Positions 32,478 through 40,856 of a stretch of 55,910 nucleotides of DNA are shown here, piece after piece; positions within the stretch are counted from its first letter, which is position 1; each line of letters opens with the position of its first letter. This DNA comes from an uncultured Verrucomicrobiota bacterium (GTDB taxonomy: Bacteria; Verrucomicrobiota; Kiritimatiellia; CAIQIC01; Lenti-01), in the NCBI GenBank assembly GCA_938003985.1, contig CALKWZ010000017.1:1-55910 (forward strand), written 5' to 3'. The notes under the pieces were generated by a model. It was not told the DNA's origin, made no database searches, and worked only from the letters and a program-made list of their open reading frames with translations. The position numbers were made by a program, and so were the translations under genes.

Positions 32478-32592
32478 AGTGGAGTTGATGAGTCTTTATT
32501 CATTCATTTCCAATTTATTATGACTATTCTCCCCCCCTGTGAACCGCAGGAAAATCATTGGGTTAGTGCGTCACATTTATCCATCATTTTCA

Positions 32593-32609
32593 CATAATGA
32601 GCCATTATG
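32593..32609. promoter_or_regulatory. Perfect dyad CATAATG-AGC-CATTATG, candidate operator or enhancer
   Basis: A 7-bp perfect inverted repeat with a 3-bp centre lies in the AT-rich gap between hsp20 and the DUF218 gene. A partial third half-site (CATATTATG) follows at 32613. It could be an activator site for the sigma-54-like promoter or an operator for the plus-strand gene at 32679. Confidence 0.45.
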
Positions 32610-32678
32610 TCTCATATTATGAATGGCCTTTTCTGGACCTTGTCGCTAGGATCGCAGGCAACGAAAGAGGCTCCCGTG

Positions 32679-33266
32679 ATGAACCGTGCCGTTTTGAAAA
32701 CACTGGGCGTTCTGGTCCTCCTGCCGCTGGTCTGGCTGTTGGTGCTGAGCGCGGCGATCTGGAGCTACGGTGCGCGCGACCATGCGGAAACGTCCGATTG
32801 CGCCATCGTGCTGGGCGCGGCGATCTACGGCGACCGGCCCTCGCCCGTCTTCGAGGAACGGATTCGCCACGGAATCGCGCTGTACCAGACCGGCCTGGTC
32901 GCCAAGATCATCTTCACGGGCGGTTGCGGCACCGGCGACGAGCGCGCCGAAAGCGAAGTGGCGGCGGCCTACGCCGTCCGGGCCGGCGTGCCGGCGGCCG
33001 ACACGCTGACCGAGCGCCGCTCGCGCACCACGCAGCAGAATCTCGCTGAAGCCAAATTGCTGATGGACGCCCACGGCCTCCGCACCGCGGTCCTGGTGAG
33101 CGATCCGCTCCATCTGCGGCGCGCCATCTGGATGGCGGACGATCTGGGCATCGCCGCCGTTTCCTCGCCGACGCCGACCACGCGCTACCGCAGCCTGAAA
33201 ACCAAACTGCGCTTCCTGCGGCACGAGCTGTACTACTGGCACCACTACGCCTTTTCGGGCGGCTGA
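32679..33266 (+). CDS. DUF218 (YdcF/SanA-like) membrane-anchored protein
   Basis: A 195-residue protein with one N-terminal membrane helix (about 7-27) and a DUF218 domain facing the periplasm. Conserved segments: CAIVLGAAIYGDRPSPVFEE, GLVAKIIFTGGCGTGDERAE, ERRSRTTQQNLAEAKLLM and VLVSDPLHLRRA. SanA and relatives affect the envelope barrier and peptidoglycan or enterobacterial antigen processing; the substrate is not settled. The ATG at 32679 is preferred because GAGG lies upstream and the helix starts soon after; earlier in-frame ATGs lie in the AT-rich control region. Confidence 0.88.
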   Translation: MNRAVLKTLGVLVLLPLVWLLVLSAAIWSYGARDHAETSDCAIVLGAAIYGDRPSPVFEERIRHGIALYQTGLVAKIIFTGGCGTGDERAESEVAAAYAVRAGVPAADTLTERRSRTTQQNLAEAKLLMDAHGLRTAVLVSDPLHLRRAIWMADDLGIAAVSSPTPTTRYRSLKTKLRFLRHELYYWHHYAFSGG

Positions 33267-33283
33267 GGCGCGCCGGGAACGGC

Positions 33284-33312
33284 TTGCCCTCGCCCGCGCC
33301 GCGCCCTATCCT
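33284..33312 (+). promoter_or_regulatory. Promoter giving a near-leaderless trmL transcript
   Basis: TTGCCC (33284-33289) and TATCCT (33307-33312) are 17 bp apart, and the ATG at 33319 begins only 6 bases after the -10 box. No Shine-Dalgarno sequence is present. The transcript would start at or next to the start codon. Confidence 0.5.
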
Positions 33313-33318
33313 GCCCCC

Positions 33319-33831
33319 ATGAAACATGCCCATTCGCGCAAGGCCGAATTCGATTTCCGCTGGCCTGCCGTACCCCTGAACGTGGTGCTGGTCAACCCCG
33401 AAATCCCGCCCAACACGGGCAACGTCGCCCGCCTCTGCGCGGCCACGGGGACGCGCCTGCATCTCGTCGAACCCCTCGGCTTCCAAATCACCGACGCCCA
33501 GCTCAAGCGGGCCGGGCTCGATTACTGGGATGCCGTTCAGGTCCAGGTCCACCCCTCCTGGGAAGCCTGCCGCGCCGCGCTGGGCGCCGCCCGGCTTTTC
33601 CTCTACACCACGGGCAGTTCCCGCCGCTACGACCAGGTTGAATACCGCCCCGGCGACGCGCTCGTGTTCGGCTGCGAAACCAAGGGCCTGCCCGACGACC
33701 TGCTGGCCGCCCACGCGGATTCCGCCTGCGGCATCCCCATCCTGACCCGGCACGTGCGCTCGCTCAACCTGTCCAGCGCCGTCGCCGTCGTGGTCTACGA
33801 AGCCCTGCGCCAGCTCGACGCCCGCGGATGA
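33319..33831 (+). CDS. trmL: tRNA (cytidine/uridine-34 2'-O) methyltransferase
   Basis: A 170-residue SPOUT methyltransferase that methylates the wobble ribose of tRNA-Leu species. Conserved parts: NVVLVNPEIPPNTGNVARLC, HLVEPLGF, LKRAGLDYWDAVQVQVHPSW, LVFGCETKGLPDDLL, PILTRHVRSLNLSSAVAVVV, the last two lining the knotted SAM site. The length fits TrmL. It has a promoter right before the start codon and converges on dtd with a 15-base gap. Confidence 0.94.
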   Translation: MKHAHSRKAEFDFRWPAVPLNVVLVNPEIPPNTGNVARLCAATGTRLHLVEPLGFQITDAQLKRAGLDYWDAVQVQVHPSWEACRAALGAARLFLYTTGSSRRYDQVEYRPGDALVFGCETKGLPDDLLAAHADSACGIPILTRHVRSLNLSSAVAVVVYEALRQLDARG

Positions 33832-33846
33832 CGCCGCCGCGCGCGG

Positions 33847-34299
33847 CTATTTCCATTCGTCGGTGTCGAGCAGGATCGTAACCGGGCCGTCGTTGACGAG
33901 TTCCACTTGCATCATCGTGCGGAAGACCCCCGTTTCCACGACGAAGCCCAAGTTGCGCAGGCCCGCCACGAAGGTTTCGTAGAGGGGTTCGGCCCGTTCG
34001 GGCGGCGCGGCTTCGACGTAGCTGGGACGATTGCCCTTCCGCGCGTCCCCGTGCAGCGTGAACTGGCTGACCACGATGAATTTCGCGCCGGGCACGGCCG
34101 AAATCGGCAGATTCATTTTGCCGTCGGCGTCGTCGAACACGCGCAGCTTCGCGACTTTGTCGGCGAGCTTGGCGGCGTCCGTTTCGGTATCCGCGCGGCC
34201 GATGCCCAGCAGAACGACCGCGCCGGGACCGATGCGGCCGGTCACGCGGCCTTCGCTGCGGACCTCCGCGCTGGCCACCCGCTGGAAAACCGCCTTCAC
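33847..34299 (-). CDS. dtd: D-aminoacyl-tRNA deacylase
   Basis: A 150-residue DTD that removes D-amino acids (and glycine from tRNA-Ala) from mischarged tRNA. The two active-site motifs are present: SQFTLHGDARKGNRPS and NDGPVTILLDT. The start is a GTG at 34299 (VKAVFQRVASAEV), which matches the family start MKAVxQRV. It lies 7 bases after the zinc-ribbon membrane protein and has only a weak ribosome site, so translation may depend on read-through from upstream. Confidence 0.95.
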   Translation of the reverse strand: MKAVFQRVASAEVRSEGRVTGRIGPGAVVLLGIGRADTETDAAKLADKVAKLRVFDDADGKMNLPISAVPGAKFIVVSQFTLHGDARKGNRPSYVEAAPPERAEPLYETFVAGLRNLGFVVETGVFRTMMQVELVNDGPVTILLDTDEWK

Positions 34300-34306
34300 G
34301 GCCCGA

Positions 34307-35011
34307 TCAGTTGCCGCCCTTGACGAGCAACTCGATCGATTCCGACTCGACGACGGCGCCGTCCAGATGCCGGACGATGCGCGACTCGTTCTTGAATTGC
34401 CGGAACAGGCCGGTCTGCGTGTGGGCATAGAGCTTGCCCAGGAAACCCGGCAGCGGCAAATGGCCGGCCTTCGCGCCGGTCACGACCAGATCCGACCCCT
34501 TCGGACGCAGGTAGAACGTCGCGCTGAAGGTCAGCGGACCGCGGGCGATGGACACGAACGCTTCCGCCCGCCCGGGGAAAAACCGCGCCCCGGCGTCTTC
34601 CAGGCGCGCCGCAAAACCCTTCGCGGCCGGCTGGGCCGCCACGATTTCGCGCAGGCGGGCATTGATTTCCTTTTCCTCGATCACCTGAGAGGCCGGCAAA
34701 TTGCGGTTCAAGGCCTCGACCAACAATTCGCTCTTAAGCACGTAGCGCTTGGCGTCCATCTCGTCGCCGATCGTGCGCAGCATTTGCGCCGGCCAGATCA
34801 TCAGCAGCACCAGCAGCAGCAGGACGAAAGCCACGCCCATCTTGATCGCGAGGCGCAACTGATCCAGCGGATCCGGCGCGGCGGCGGCTTTCATCTTCTG
34901 CTCGGCCGACTCGAAATCCAACCGCGCGCCGCATTTCTTGCAGTGCACCACCGGCAACCGGTTCATTTCGCCGCAGTGGCTGCAACGCATCATCAAGACG
35001 TTGTCGTCCAT
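34307..35011 (-). CDS. Zinc-ribbon membrane protein, unknown
   Basis: A 234-residue protein. A zinc ribbon with two C-x2-C pairs (CSHCGEMNRL, CKKCGAR) occupies residues 10-31. One strongly hydrophobic helix (about 57-77, VAFVLLLLVLLMIW) follows. The remaining 150 residues form a soluble domain with a helical start and a strand-rich end (GPLTFSATFYLRPKGSDLVV, GAKAGHLPLPGFLGKLY). The ribbon would lie in the cytoplasm and the domain in the periplasm. I recognise no family. It starts 9 bases after an FmdB-type zinc-ribbon gene and precedes dtd. Confidence 0.75.
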   Translation of the reverse strand: MDDNVLMMRCSHCGEMNRLPVVHCKKCGARLDFESAEQKMKAAAAPDPLDQLRLAIKMGVAFVLLLLVLLMIWPAQMLRTIGDEMDAKRYVLKSELLVEALNRNLPASQVIEEKEINARLREIVAAQPAAKGFAARLEDAGARFFPGRAEAFVSIARGPLTFSATFYLRPKGSDLVVTGAKAGHLPLPGFLGKLYAHTQTGLFRQFKNESRIVRHLDGAVVESESIELLVKGGN

Positions 35012-35020
35012 GGTCCGCTC

Positions 35021-35293
35021 CTATTTCGCCGGTTTTTCCGGCTTGGCTTCGGTCTTGGCTCCGTCCGCCTTCTGCTCTCCGCCCTTGGCATGGGCATGGG
35101 AGGCGTTCGCGGTCTTCTTGTAATCCGTCTGGTAGAATCCGGAGCCCTTGAAAATGATGCCGGCCCCGCCCGACAGCAACCGCGCCACCTTGCCCCGGCA
35201 TTGGGGGCAGGTCTTCACGGGCGGCGCCGTGATGGATTGGAACGTCTCGAACCGGTGGCCGCATTTGCGGCATTCATATTCATACGTGGGCAT
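35021..35293 (-). CDS. FmdB-family zinc-ribbon regulatory protein
   Basis: A 90-residue protein of the FmdB/CxxC_CxxC_SSSS family: MPTYEYECRKCGHRFE, CPQCRGK, and the IIFKGSGFYQTDYK stretch. The family name comes from a putative regulator of formamidase, but the actual role is unknown. The C-terminal 30 residues are a Lys/Ala/Glu-rich tail. The ATG at 35293 gives the conserved start with AGGAG 9 bases upstream; ATG 35302 would leave no spacing. Confidence 0.88.
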   Translation of the reverse strand: MPTYEYECRKCGHRFETFQSITAPPVKTCPQCRGKVARLLSGGAGIIFKGSGFYQTDYKKTANASHAHAKGGEQKADGAKTEAKPEKPAK

Positions 35294-35400
35294 CGCGGAC
35301 ATCTCCTGGCGGCCGGCGGTCCGGGCCGCCTCGGCCACCGATTTCAAACGGCGCGCATTCTAGCACAAACCTCCGGCCGCGCAAAACAACTCCGCGGGGA

Positions 35401-36076
<676 letters not shown>

Positions 36077-36084
<8 letters not shown>

Positions 36085-37306
36085 AGCGCAGGGCCCTCAC
36101 CGGATCGAGCTTGGCCGCCTGCCAGGCGGGAATCACCGCCGCCAGCGTGCAAATCACCAGAACGGAGGCCGCCACCAGTCCGACGTCGCCCGGCAGCGTG
36201 TGCGCAGGCAGTTCCGCCAGATGGTAGAGTTCTTCGGGCAGCAGCTGCATGCCGCAGCGGTCGTTCAGGAAATGCAACAGGTCGTTGCGGTACTTCAGCA
36301 CCGTCAAACCGGCCGCGATGCCCAGCGCGGTGCCCAGCACGCCCTGGATCCAGCCCTGCCAGAAAAACACCCGCATGATGCCGCCCGCGGAAAAGCCCAG
36401 CGAGCGCAACAGGCCGATCTCGCGCGTTTTCTGCACGGTGACGGTGATCAGGGTGTTGGTGATGCCGAAGGCGGCCACGATGGTGATGAAGATCAGCAGG
36501 AAGAACATCATGTTCTTTTCGACCCGCAGCGCCGCGAAAAGCTGCTGGTTCTGGTCCATCCACGTGGTGACGTGGACGCCGGGGCCGAGACGGCGGCGGA
36601 TTTCGGCGGCCACCCGGTCGGCGGCGTAGGGATCGGTCGTCATCACCTGGATGGCTTCCAGACCGGTCCCGCCGCAGAAATCGCGGGCATCCCACAGCGA
36701 GGCCACGAGGTAGCCCATGTCGAACTCCCACATGCCCATCTCGAAGATGCCGGCCACGGTCATTTCCGACGGCAGGCGGATCTCGTCCTTGTCCATGAAG
36801 GTCGCCGGCGAATAGACGGTCAGCGGGTCGCCCACGCCGACGCCGAGGCGGCGGGCCAGATCGCGGCCGAGGACGACCGCGCCGTCGGCCACGGAAAACT
36901 CGCCGGCCACGAGGCTTTCGGGAATGCGGCTGACGCGCGCCTCGCGCGCCGGATCCACGCCGCGGATCAGCGGGGTTTCGACCTGCCCGTTGGGCTTCTG
37001 GATGAACACGAGGCTCTGCAGGAACGGCGCCGCGCCAACGACGCCCGGCACCGCCTCGATCTGCTCGCACAGGCCCTCTTCCTCCTCCGCGAAGCCGCCG
37101 GGAACGGAGACCGTCACGTGGGAATTGAAATCGAGGATCTTCTCCCGCCACATTTCGTCGAAGCCGGTCATCACCGAGAGCACGATGATCAGCACGGCCA
37201 CGCCCAGCAGCACCCCCAGCGTCGAGAGCACGGTCACCACCGAGAGGAACGTGCGCTTCGGCTTGAGGTACTTCAGCGCCAGGAACAATGAAAACGGCAG
37301 CGTCAT
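36077..37306 (-). CDS. lolC: Lipoprotein-releasing ABC transporter permease (LolC/LolE type)
   Basis: A 409-residue permease with the LolC/E layout: one N-terminal helix (about 20-45), a large periplasmic domain (50-265) and three C-terminal helices (about 270-295, 320-345, 375-395). Start LALKYLKPKRTFLSVVTVLS and the C-terminal segment ITVTVQKTREIGLLRSLG, which contacts the ATPase, are typical; it ends DPVRALRYE. Only one permease gene is present, so it may work as a homodimer (LolF-like systems do). It overlaps lysS (ATGA) and lolD. Confidence 0.93.
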
Positions 37307-38775
37307 TCGGCCTGCGGTTCTTCCGGCTTGGGTTCGCGGTTCTTCATCTGGGGGAAGAGCATGACGTCGCGGACGCTTTCCTCGCCGGTCAGGACCATGA
37401 CGAGGCGGTCGATGCCGATGCCCATGCCGCCGGCGGGCGGCATGCCGTGCTCGAGGGCGCGCAGGAAGTCCTCATCGATCTTGGCGGCGTCGCCGGCGGC
37501 CTGTTCCTCGAGGCGCGCGCGCTGGTCGAGCGGATCGTTCAGCTCGGTATAGCCGGGGCACAGCTCGCGGCCGCGCACCACCAGCTCGAACACGTCCACG
37601 ACGGACGGATCGTCCTCGCAGCGCTTGGCCAGCGGCACCAGTTCGGCCGGCAGGCGCGTCACGAACGTCGGTTGGATCAAGGTCTTTTCGACCAGCTTGT
37701 CGTAGACTTCGTGGGTGATCTGGGCGTGGGTCATTTCGTTGGGAATATCCAGCTCCCGGGCCCGCGCCCATTCGCGCGCGGCGGCGACGGACTTCTCGAA
37801 CCAGTCCGCGCCGGCCTTCTCGAGCACGAGGTCGCGGTAGGTCGCCACCCGCCAGGGCGGGGTCAAATCGATCTGCTCCTGGCCTTCCTTGCCGACCTGC
37901 AGGGTGCCGCAGACTTCCTGCGCCGCGCCGCTGACGAGTTCCTCGACGAGCTTCATCATCGTCTTCACGTCGCCGTAGGCTTCGTAGATTTCCAGCGCGG
38001 TGAATTCGGGATTGTGCGAACGGTCGAGGCCTTCGTTGCGGTAGTTCTTGCCCAGCTCGAACACCTTGTCGTAGCCGCCGACCAGCAGGCGCTTGAGATA
38101 CAGCTCCGGCGCGATGCGCATGTACATCGACTGGCCCAGCGCGTTGTAGAACGTCTTGAAGGGATTGGCGATGGCCCCGCCGGCCATGGTCTGCAGCACC
38201 GGCGTCTCCACCTCGAAATAGCCCCGTGCCTCCAGGAAGCGGCGGATGAACGAGAGGATGCGGCTGCGCGCGTTGAAGACGCGGCGCACCTCGGGATTGG
38301 CGATCAAGTCGAGGTACCGCTGGCGGTAGCGCACTTCCGTGTCGCTGAGCCCGTGCCACTTTTCCGGCAACGGATGCAGCGCCTTGGACAGCAGTTCCCA
38401 CCGGAGCACCTTGACCGACTGCTCGCCGGTGCGCGTGGTGAAGAGTTCGCCTTCGAGGCCGATGAAATCGCCGAGATCCACCGCCTTGAACGCCGCGAAG
38501 GATTCGTCGCCCAGCGCGTTCTTCTGGACGTAGATCTGGAACTTGTCCGTGCCGTCCTGCAGATGGGCGAAGACGCTCTTGCCCATTTCGCGCACGGCCA
38601 CCACGCGGCCGGCGACGCGCACGGCCAAGCCTTCGGCGAACGCCGCCCGAACGTCGGCCAGCGAGCCGGTCCGTTCGAACGCCCGGCCGTACGGGCGATG
38701 CCCGGCGGCCTTCAGGGTCTCCAGATGGGCCAGCCGCTGGTTGCGGAATTCGATCTCGTGCGCGCTCAAATGCAT
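37303..38775 (-). CDS. lysS: Lysyl-tRNA synthetase, class II
   Basis: A 490-residue LysRS. An OB-fold anticodon domain (about 50-155, including VRVAGRVVAVREMGKSVFAH) precedes the class II core. Motif 1 is RILSFIRRFLEARGYFEVET, motif 2 KNYRNEGLDRSHNPEFT and motif 3 GIGIDRLVMVLT. The ATG at 38775 (MHLSAHEIEFRNQRL) is chosen for GAGG 6-8 bases upstream; in-frame starts further up lie in an intergenic region. It is the first gene of lysS-lolC-lolD, with start/stop overlap into lolC. Confidence 0.96.
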   Translation of the reverse strand: MHLSAHEIEFRNQRLAHLETLKAAGHRPYGRAFERTGSLADVRAAFAEGLAVRVAGRVVAVREMGKSVFAHLQDGTDKFQIYVQKNALGDESFAAFKAVDLGDFIGLEGELFTTRTGEQSVKVLRWELLSKALHPLPEKWHGLSDTEVRYRQRYLDLIANPEVRRVFNARSRILSFIRRFLEARGYFEVETPVLQTMAGGAIANPFKTFYNALGQSMYMRIAPELYLKRLLVGGYDKVFELGKNYRNEGLDRSHNPEFTALEIYEAYGDVKTMMKLVEELVSGAAQEVCGTLQVGKEGQEQIDLTPPWRVATYRDLVLEKAGADWFEKSVAAAREWARARELDIPNEMTHAQITHEVYDKLVEKTLIQPTFVTRLPAELVPLAKRCEDDPSVVDVFELVVRGRELCPGYTELNDPLDQRARLEEQAAGDAAKIDEDFLRALEHGMPPAGGMGIGIDRLVMVLTGEESVRDVMLFPQMKNREPKPEEPQAE

Positions 38776-38932
38776 GATGGTCCTCGTCTTGTAAAACTCG
38801 CCCACCCTACCCCCCCTTTTCCGCGAAATCCAGCCCTTTTCCCGGGCGCGGACAACCGAGCGCCGACCACGCGGAGGTTGCCCCTCCAGATCCAGTTTGG
38901 GCACTGAATCGCGCATGCACCCGCCCTAATCG

Positions 38933-38969
38933 GACCTGATTCACCCACGACGCAAGGTCGTGGGGGTCT
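38933..38969 (-). repeat. Dispersed 37-bp hairpin repeat, copy 2
   Basis: The inverted partner of 3537-3573. The core (38944-38964) is CCCACGAC-GCAAG-GTCGTGGG. Relative to copy 1 one stem base pair changed from G-C to A-T on both sides, while loop and flanks are identical. It lies between the 3' end of the DUF2959 lipoprotein gene (28 bases away) and the lysS leader. Confidence 0.75.
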
Positions 38970-38996
38970 GAAATCCACGGCCCCGAATCGCAAGTT

Positions 38997-39647
38997 CTAG
39001 TCGACCATCGTCTGGATGAAGCGATCGGCCTCGGCGATGGCAGCCGACAGATCCTTGAGCAAAGCGTTCACGTCCATCTCGATCCGGGCCGATTCGTCCT
39101 GGAGCGAAGCCAGGGCTTTGGCGTTGAGATTGTGCTTCAGGTAGAGCACCTGGTCGCGGAAGACGGACAGAACGGGCTCGATCTTGGATTCGGCGTTGCG
39201 CATGGCGGCGAGCATGCGGTCGCAGTTGCGCCGGGTGTCGCGCAGCTTGGCCTCGCTGTCGCGGCGGTACTGCGCGTTCTGGAACTGCTTGGCTTCCGCC
39301 GCCCATTCGCGGAACAGGTCGCGCGCCACGCGCTCGACGTCGCCGATGCGGGCGTGGACGTCCGCCGCGCGGCCCTCGCAGCGTTCCAGTTCGACGGACA
39401 GTTTGTCGTACTGCTTCTGCAGGTCGCCGCCGTCGAACTTCACCACGGAACCGAACTGGTCCAGCGCGTCCTTGAAGACCTCCTGCGTTTCCTGCTGGGC
39501 GTCGCGGGCGGAGCCCACGCGCTTGACGAGGATGTCGCGCTTTTCGCGGCCGAGGATCTTCTTCTGCAGGGAATAGTTGATCGAAGCGCAACCGAACGCC
39601 ACGGCCAGCAGCGCCGCGATCCCGCCGATACGAAGCAAGGTTTTCAT
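38997..39647 (-). CDS. DUF2959-family lipoprotein
   Basis: A 216-residue lipoprotein (lipobox VAFGC, Cys20) that is nearly all helical after the signal. The SLQKKILGREKRDILVKRVG segment, followed by ARDAQQETQEVFKDALDQF, is characteristic of DUF2959. Long heptad-like stretches suggest a coiled coil at the membrane surface. Function unknown. AGGA lies 8 bases before the ATG at 39647. It lies just beyond ssrA and its terminator; the hairpin repeat follows its stop codon. Confidence 0.85.
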   Translation of the reverse strand: MKTLLRIGGIAALLAVAFGCASINYSLQKKILGREKRDILVKRVGSARDAQQETQEVFKDALDQFGSVVKFDGGDLQKQYDKLSVELERCEGRAADVHARIGDVERVARDLFREWAAEAKQFQNAQYRRDSEAKLRDTRRNCDRMLAAMRNAESKIEPVLSVFRDQVLYLKHNLNAKALASLQDESARIEMDVNALLKDLSAAIAEADRFIQTMVD

Positions 39648-39701
39648 GCCGGAAATCCTAGGCCGCGGAAGGCGTTTCCACAATCCGAAAACCGGCGGCG
39701 G

Positions 39702-39730
39702 AAAAAAGAAGAGCCCCCGTTTCCGGGGGC
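39702..39730 (-). terminator. Intrinsic terminator of ssrA
   Basis: On the minus strand the stem GCCCCCG / CGGGGGC with a 4-nt loop (39713-39730) is followed by TCTTCTTTTTT, 19 bases after the tmRNA 3' end. Confidence 0.88.
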
Positions 39731-39748
39731 CCTGCGGGGCGGCGAAAC

Positions 39749-40100
39749 TGGTGGAGGCGGCGGGAGTCGAACCCGCGTCCGCACAAGCGTCGCATCAGCG
39801 TCTACGCGCGTAGTCCGTAGTTAGGTTTCGCCATGCCGCCTGCCCACGGACAGGCCAGCGGCACCGCAATCCACCTGTAGGTTCTCGCGCCTTCGCCCGG
39901 TAGCCCGGCCAAGGTCGCCAGCCTGCTAATGACGTCCGAATCCGCCCCGCAGGCGTGAGCGGTCGAACGTCGCGGAACTAAGCCGCGAGGGCCAATTGTT
40001 CGTTGGCTTTTGTGTTTTTTCCCGGAGGTTTAACGAGGCCAACCGGGGTCCTCGGCGCGCGACCGATGCTTCAACTGGCACGTCGAAACCGGTCGCCCCC
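39749..40100 (-). ncRNA. ssrA: Transfer-messenger RNA
   Basis: A 352-nt one-piece tmRNA that rescues stalled ribosomes. The 5' end GGGGGCG pairs with CGCCTCC before the encoded CCA (39749-39751 complement), giving a 7-bp acceptor stem with one G-U. The T arm GGACGCGGGTTCGACTCCCGC is clear. The tag frame ends at a TAG (complement of 39978-39980) and reads ...NTKANEQLALAA. The final LAA is the usual degradation signal. The exact resume codon is uncertain; GCC at 40005-40007 would give ANEQLALAA, an upstream AAC a 12-residue tag. Acceptor, tag and pseudoknot-rich middle are all on the minus strand. Confidence 0.96.
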
Positions 40101-40109
40101 GCAAATCGA

Positions 40110-40137
40110 AATCTACCGTACTCTCCGCGTTCCGCAA
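40110..40137 (-). promoter_or_regulatory. Promoter of ssrA
   Basis: On the minus strand TTGCGG (complement of 40132-40137) and TAGATT (complement of 40110-40115) are 16 bp apart, and the mature tmRNA 5' end lies 10 bases after the -10 box. The -35 lies inside a hairpin (GTTCCG-CAAG-CGGAAC) right after the upstream stop codon. Confidence 0.55.
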
Positions 40138-40143
40138 GCGGAA

Positions 40144-40773
40144 CTAGTACTTGGCGCCGTTCATCGTCATGACCTGCACGACGATGAGACCGATGATCAC
40201 CAGCATGGAGACGATGGAAAGGGCGGACCAGGCGGCGCCCGGACCTTCCTCTTCCTGGATGGTGAAAATGGGTTCGGGCGAAGAAACCGCGGAAGAGGTG
40301 CCGCCGGAAACCGTGATGGAGGCGCCGCCGCCGGGGCGTTTCAGCTTGATCGTCGGCCGGCCCCCGGTCTCGGCGGGAGCTTCGTCTTCGGCCCGGCCCG
40401 GCGAGAAAGTCGCGGGCGCGGACGCGCCGACGCGGACGGTCGGACGGTTGCCGATGCGGATGGTCCGCGGCTGGGCGCCGGGGGCCGTGCTGAGCGGAAT
40501 CTTGCTGGTGTCCAGCAGCGCCGTGCGGCGCTTGAACACGTCTTCGTCCGCCGGCGGCATGGCCCCGAGCCCGACGCGGGACGTGGCCGCCTTGCCGGCG
40601 CCGGGAATGGCGGAAATGTCGATGCGCGAGGTGGCCTTCTTGGGATTCGCGCCGATGCGGATGCCGCCCGCGGAGGGCGAAGCCGGAATGGTGGCCTTGC
40701 TGAGGTCGATGCGGGACGTCGCCGCCTTTACCGCGCTGACGTCCAAGGGCTTGAGTTCATTTTCGCCGGGCAT
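40144..40773 (-). CDS. Tail-anchored protein with TSRI-type repeats, unknown family
   Basis: A 209-residue protein of unknown function. The first 170 residues are low in order and carry a degenerate repeat: AATSRIDLSKATIP, KATSRIDISAIP and AATSRVGLGAMP, with shorter echoes (LDTSKIPL, TIRIGNRPTVRVG, TIKLKRPGG). One hydrophobic helix near the C-terminus (about 180-203, LSIVSMLVIIGLIVVQVM) leaves a 6-residue tail, so the body should face the cytoplasm. The Ser/Thr next to Arg in each repeat could be a modification or docking site, which is inference. GGAGG precedes the ATG. It lies between fabF and ssrA. Confidence 0.75.
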   Translation of the reverse strand: MPGENELKPLDVSAVKAATSRIDLSKATIPASPSAGGIRIGANPKKATSRIDISAIPGAGKAATSRVGLGAMPPADEDVFKRRTALLDTSKIPLSTAPGAQPRTIRIGNRPTVRVGASAPATFSPGRAEDEAPAETGGRPTIKLKRPGGGASITVSGGTSSAVSSPEPIFTIQEEEGPGAAWSALSIVSMLVIIGLIVVQVMTMNGAKY

Positions 40774-40856
40774 GGAAATACCTCCGTGTCTTCAAGACTG
40801 CGCGCACATCCTACGGTCCGCCGGGCCGTTCCGTCAAACCAATTCCCGGCCGGCGC

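Noticed and set aside
32466..32486. CIRCE-like heat-shock operator (AACTC-N11-GAGTT) before hsp20
   Set aside because: The half-sites are only 5 bp and the spacing is 11 rather than 9. The sigma-54 match at the same place explains part of it better.
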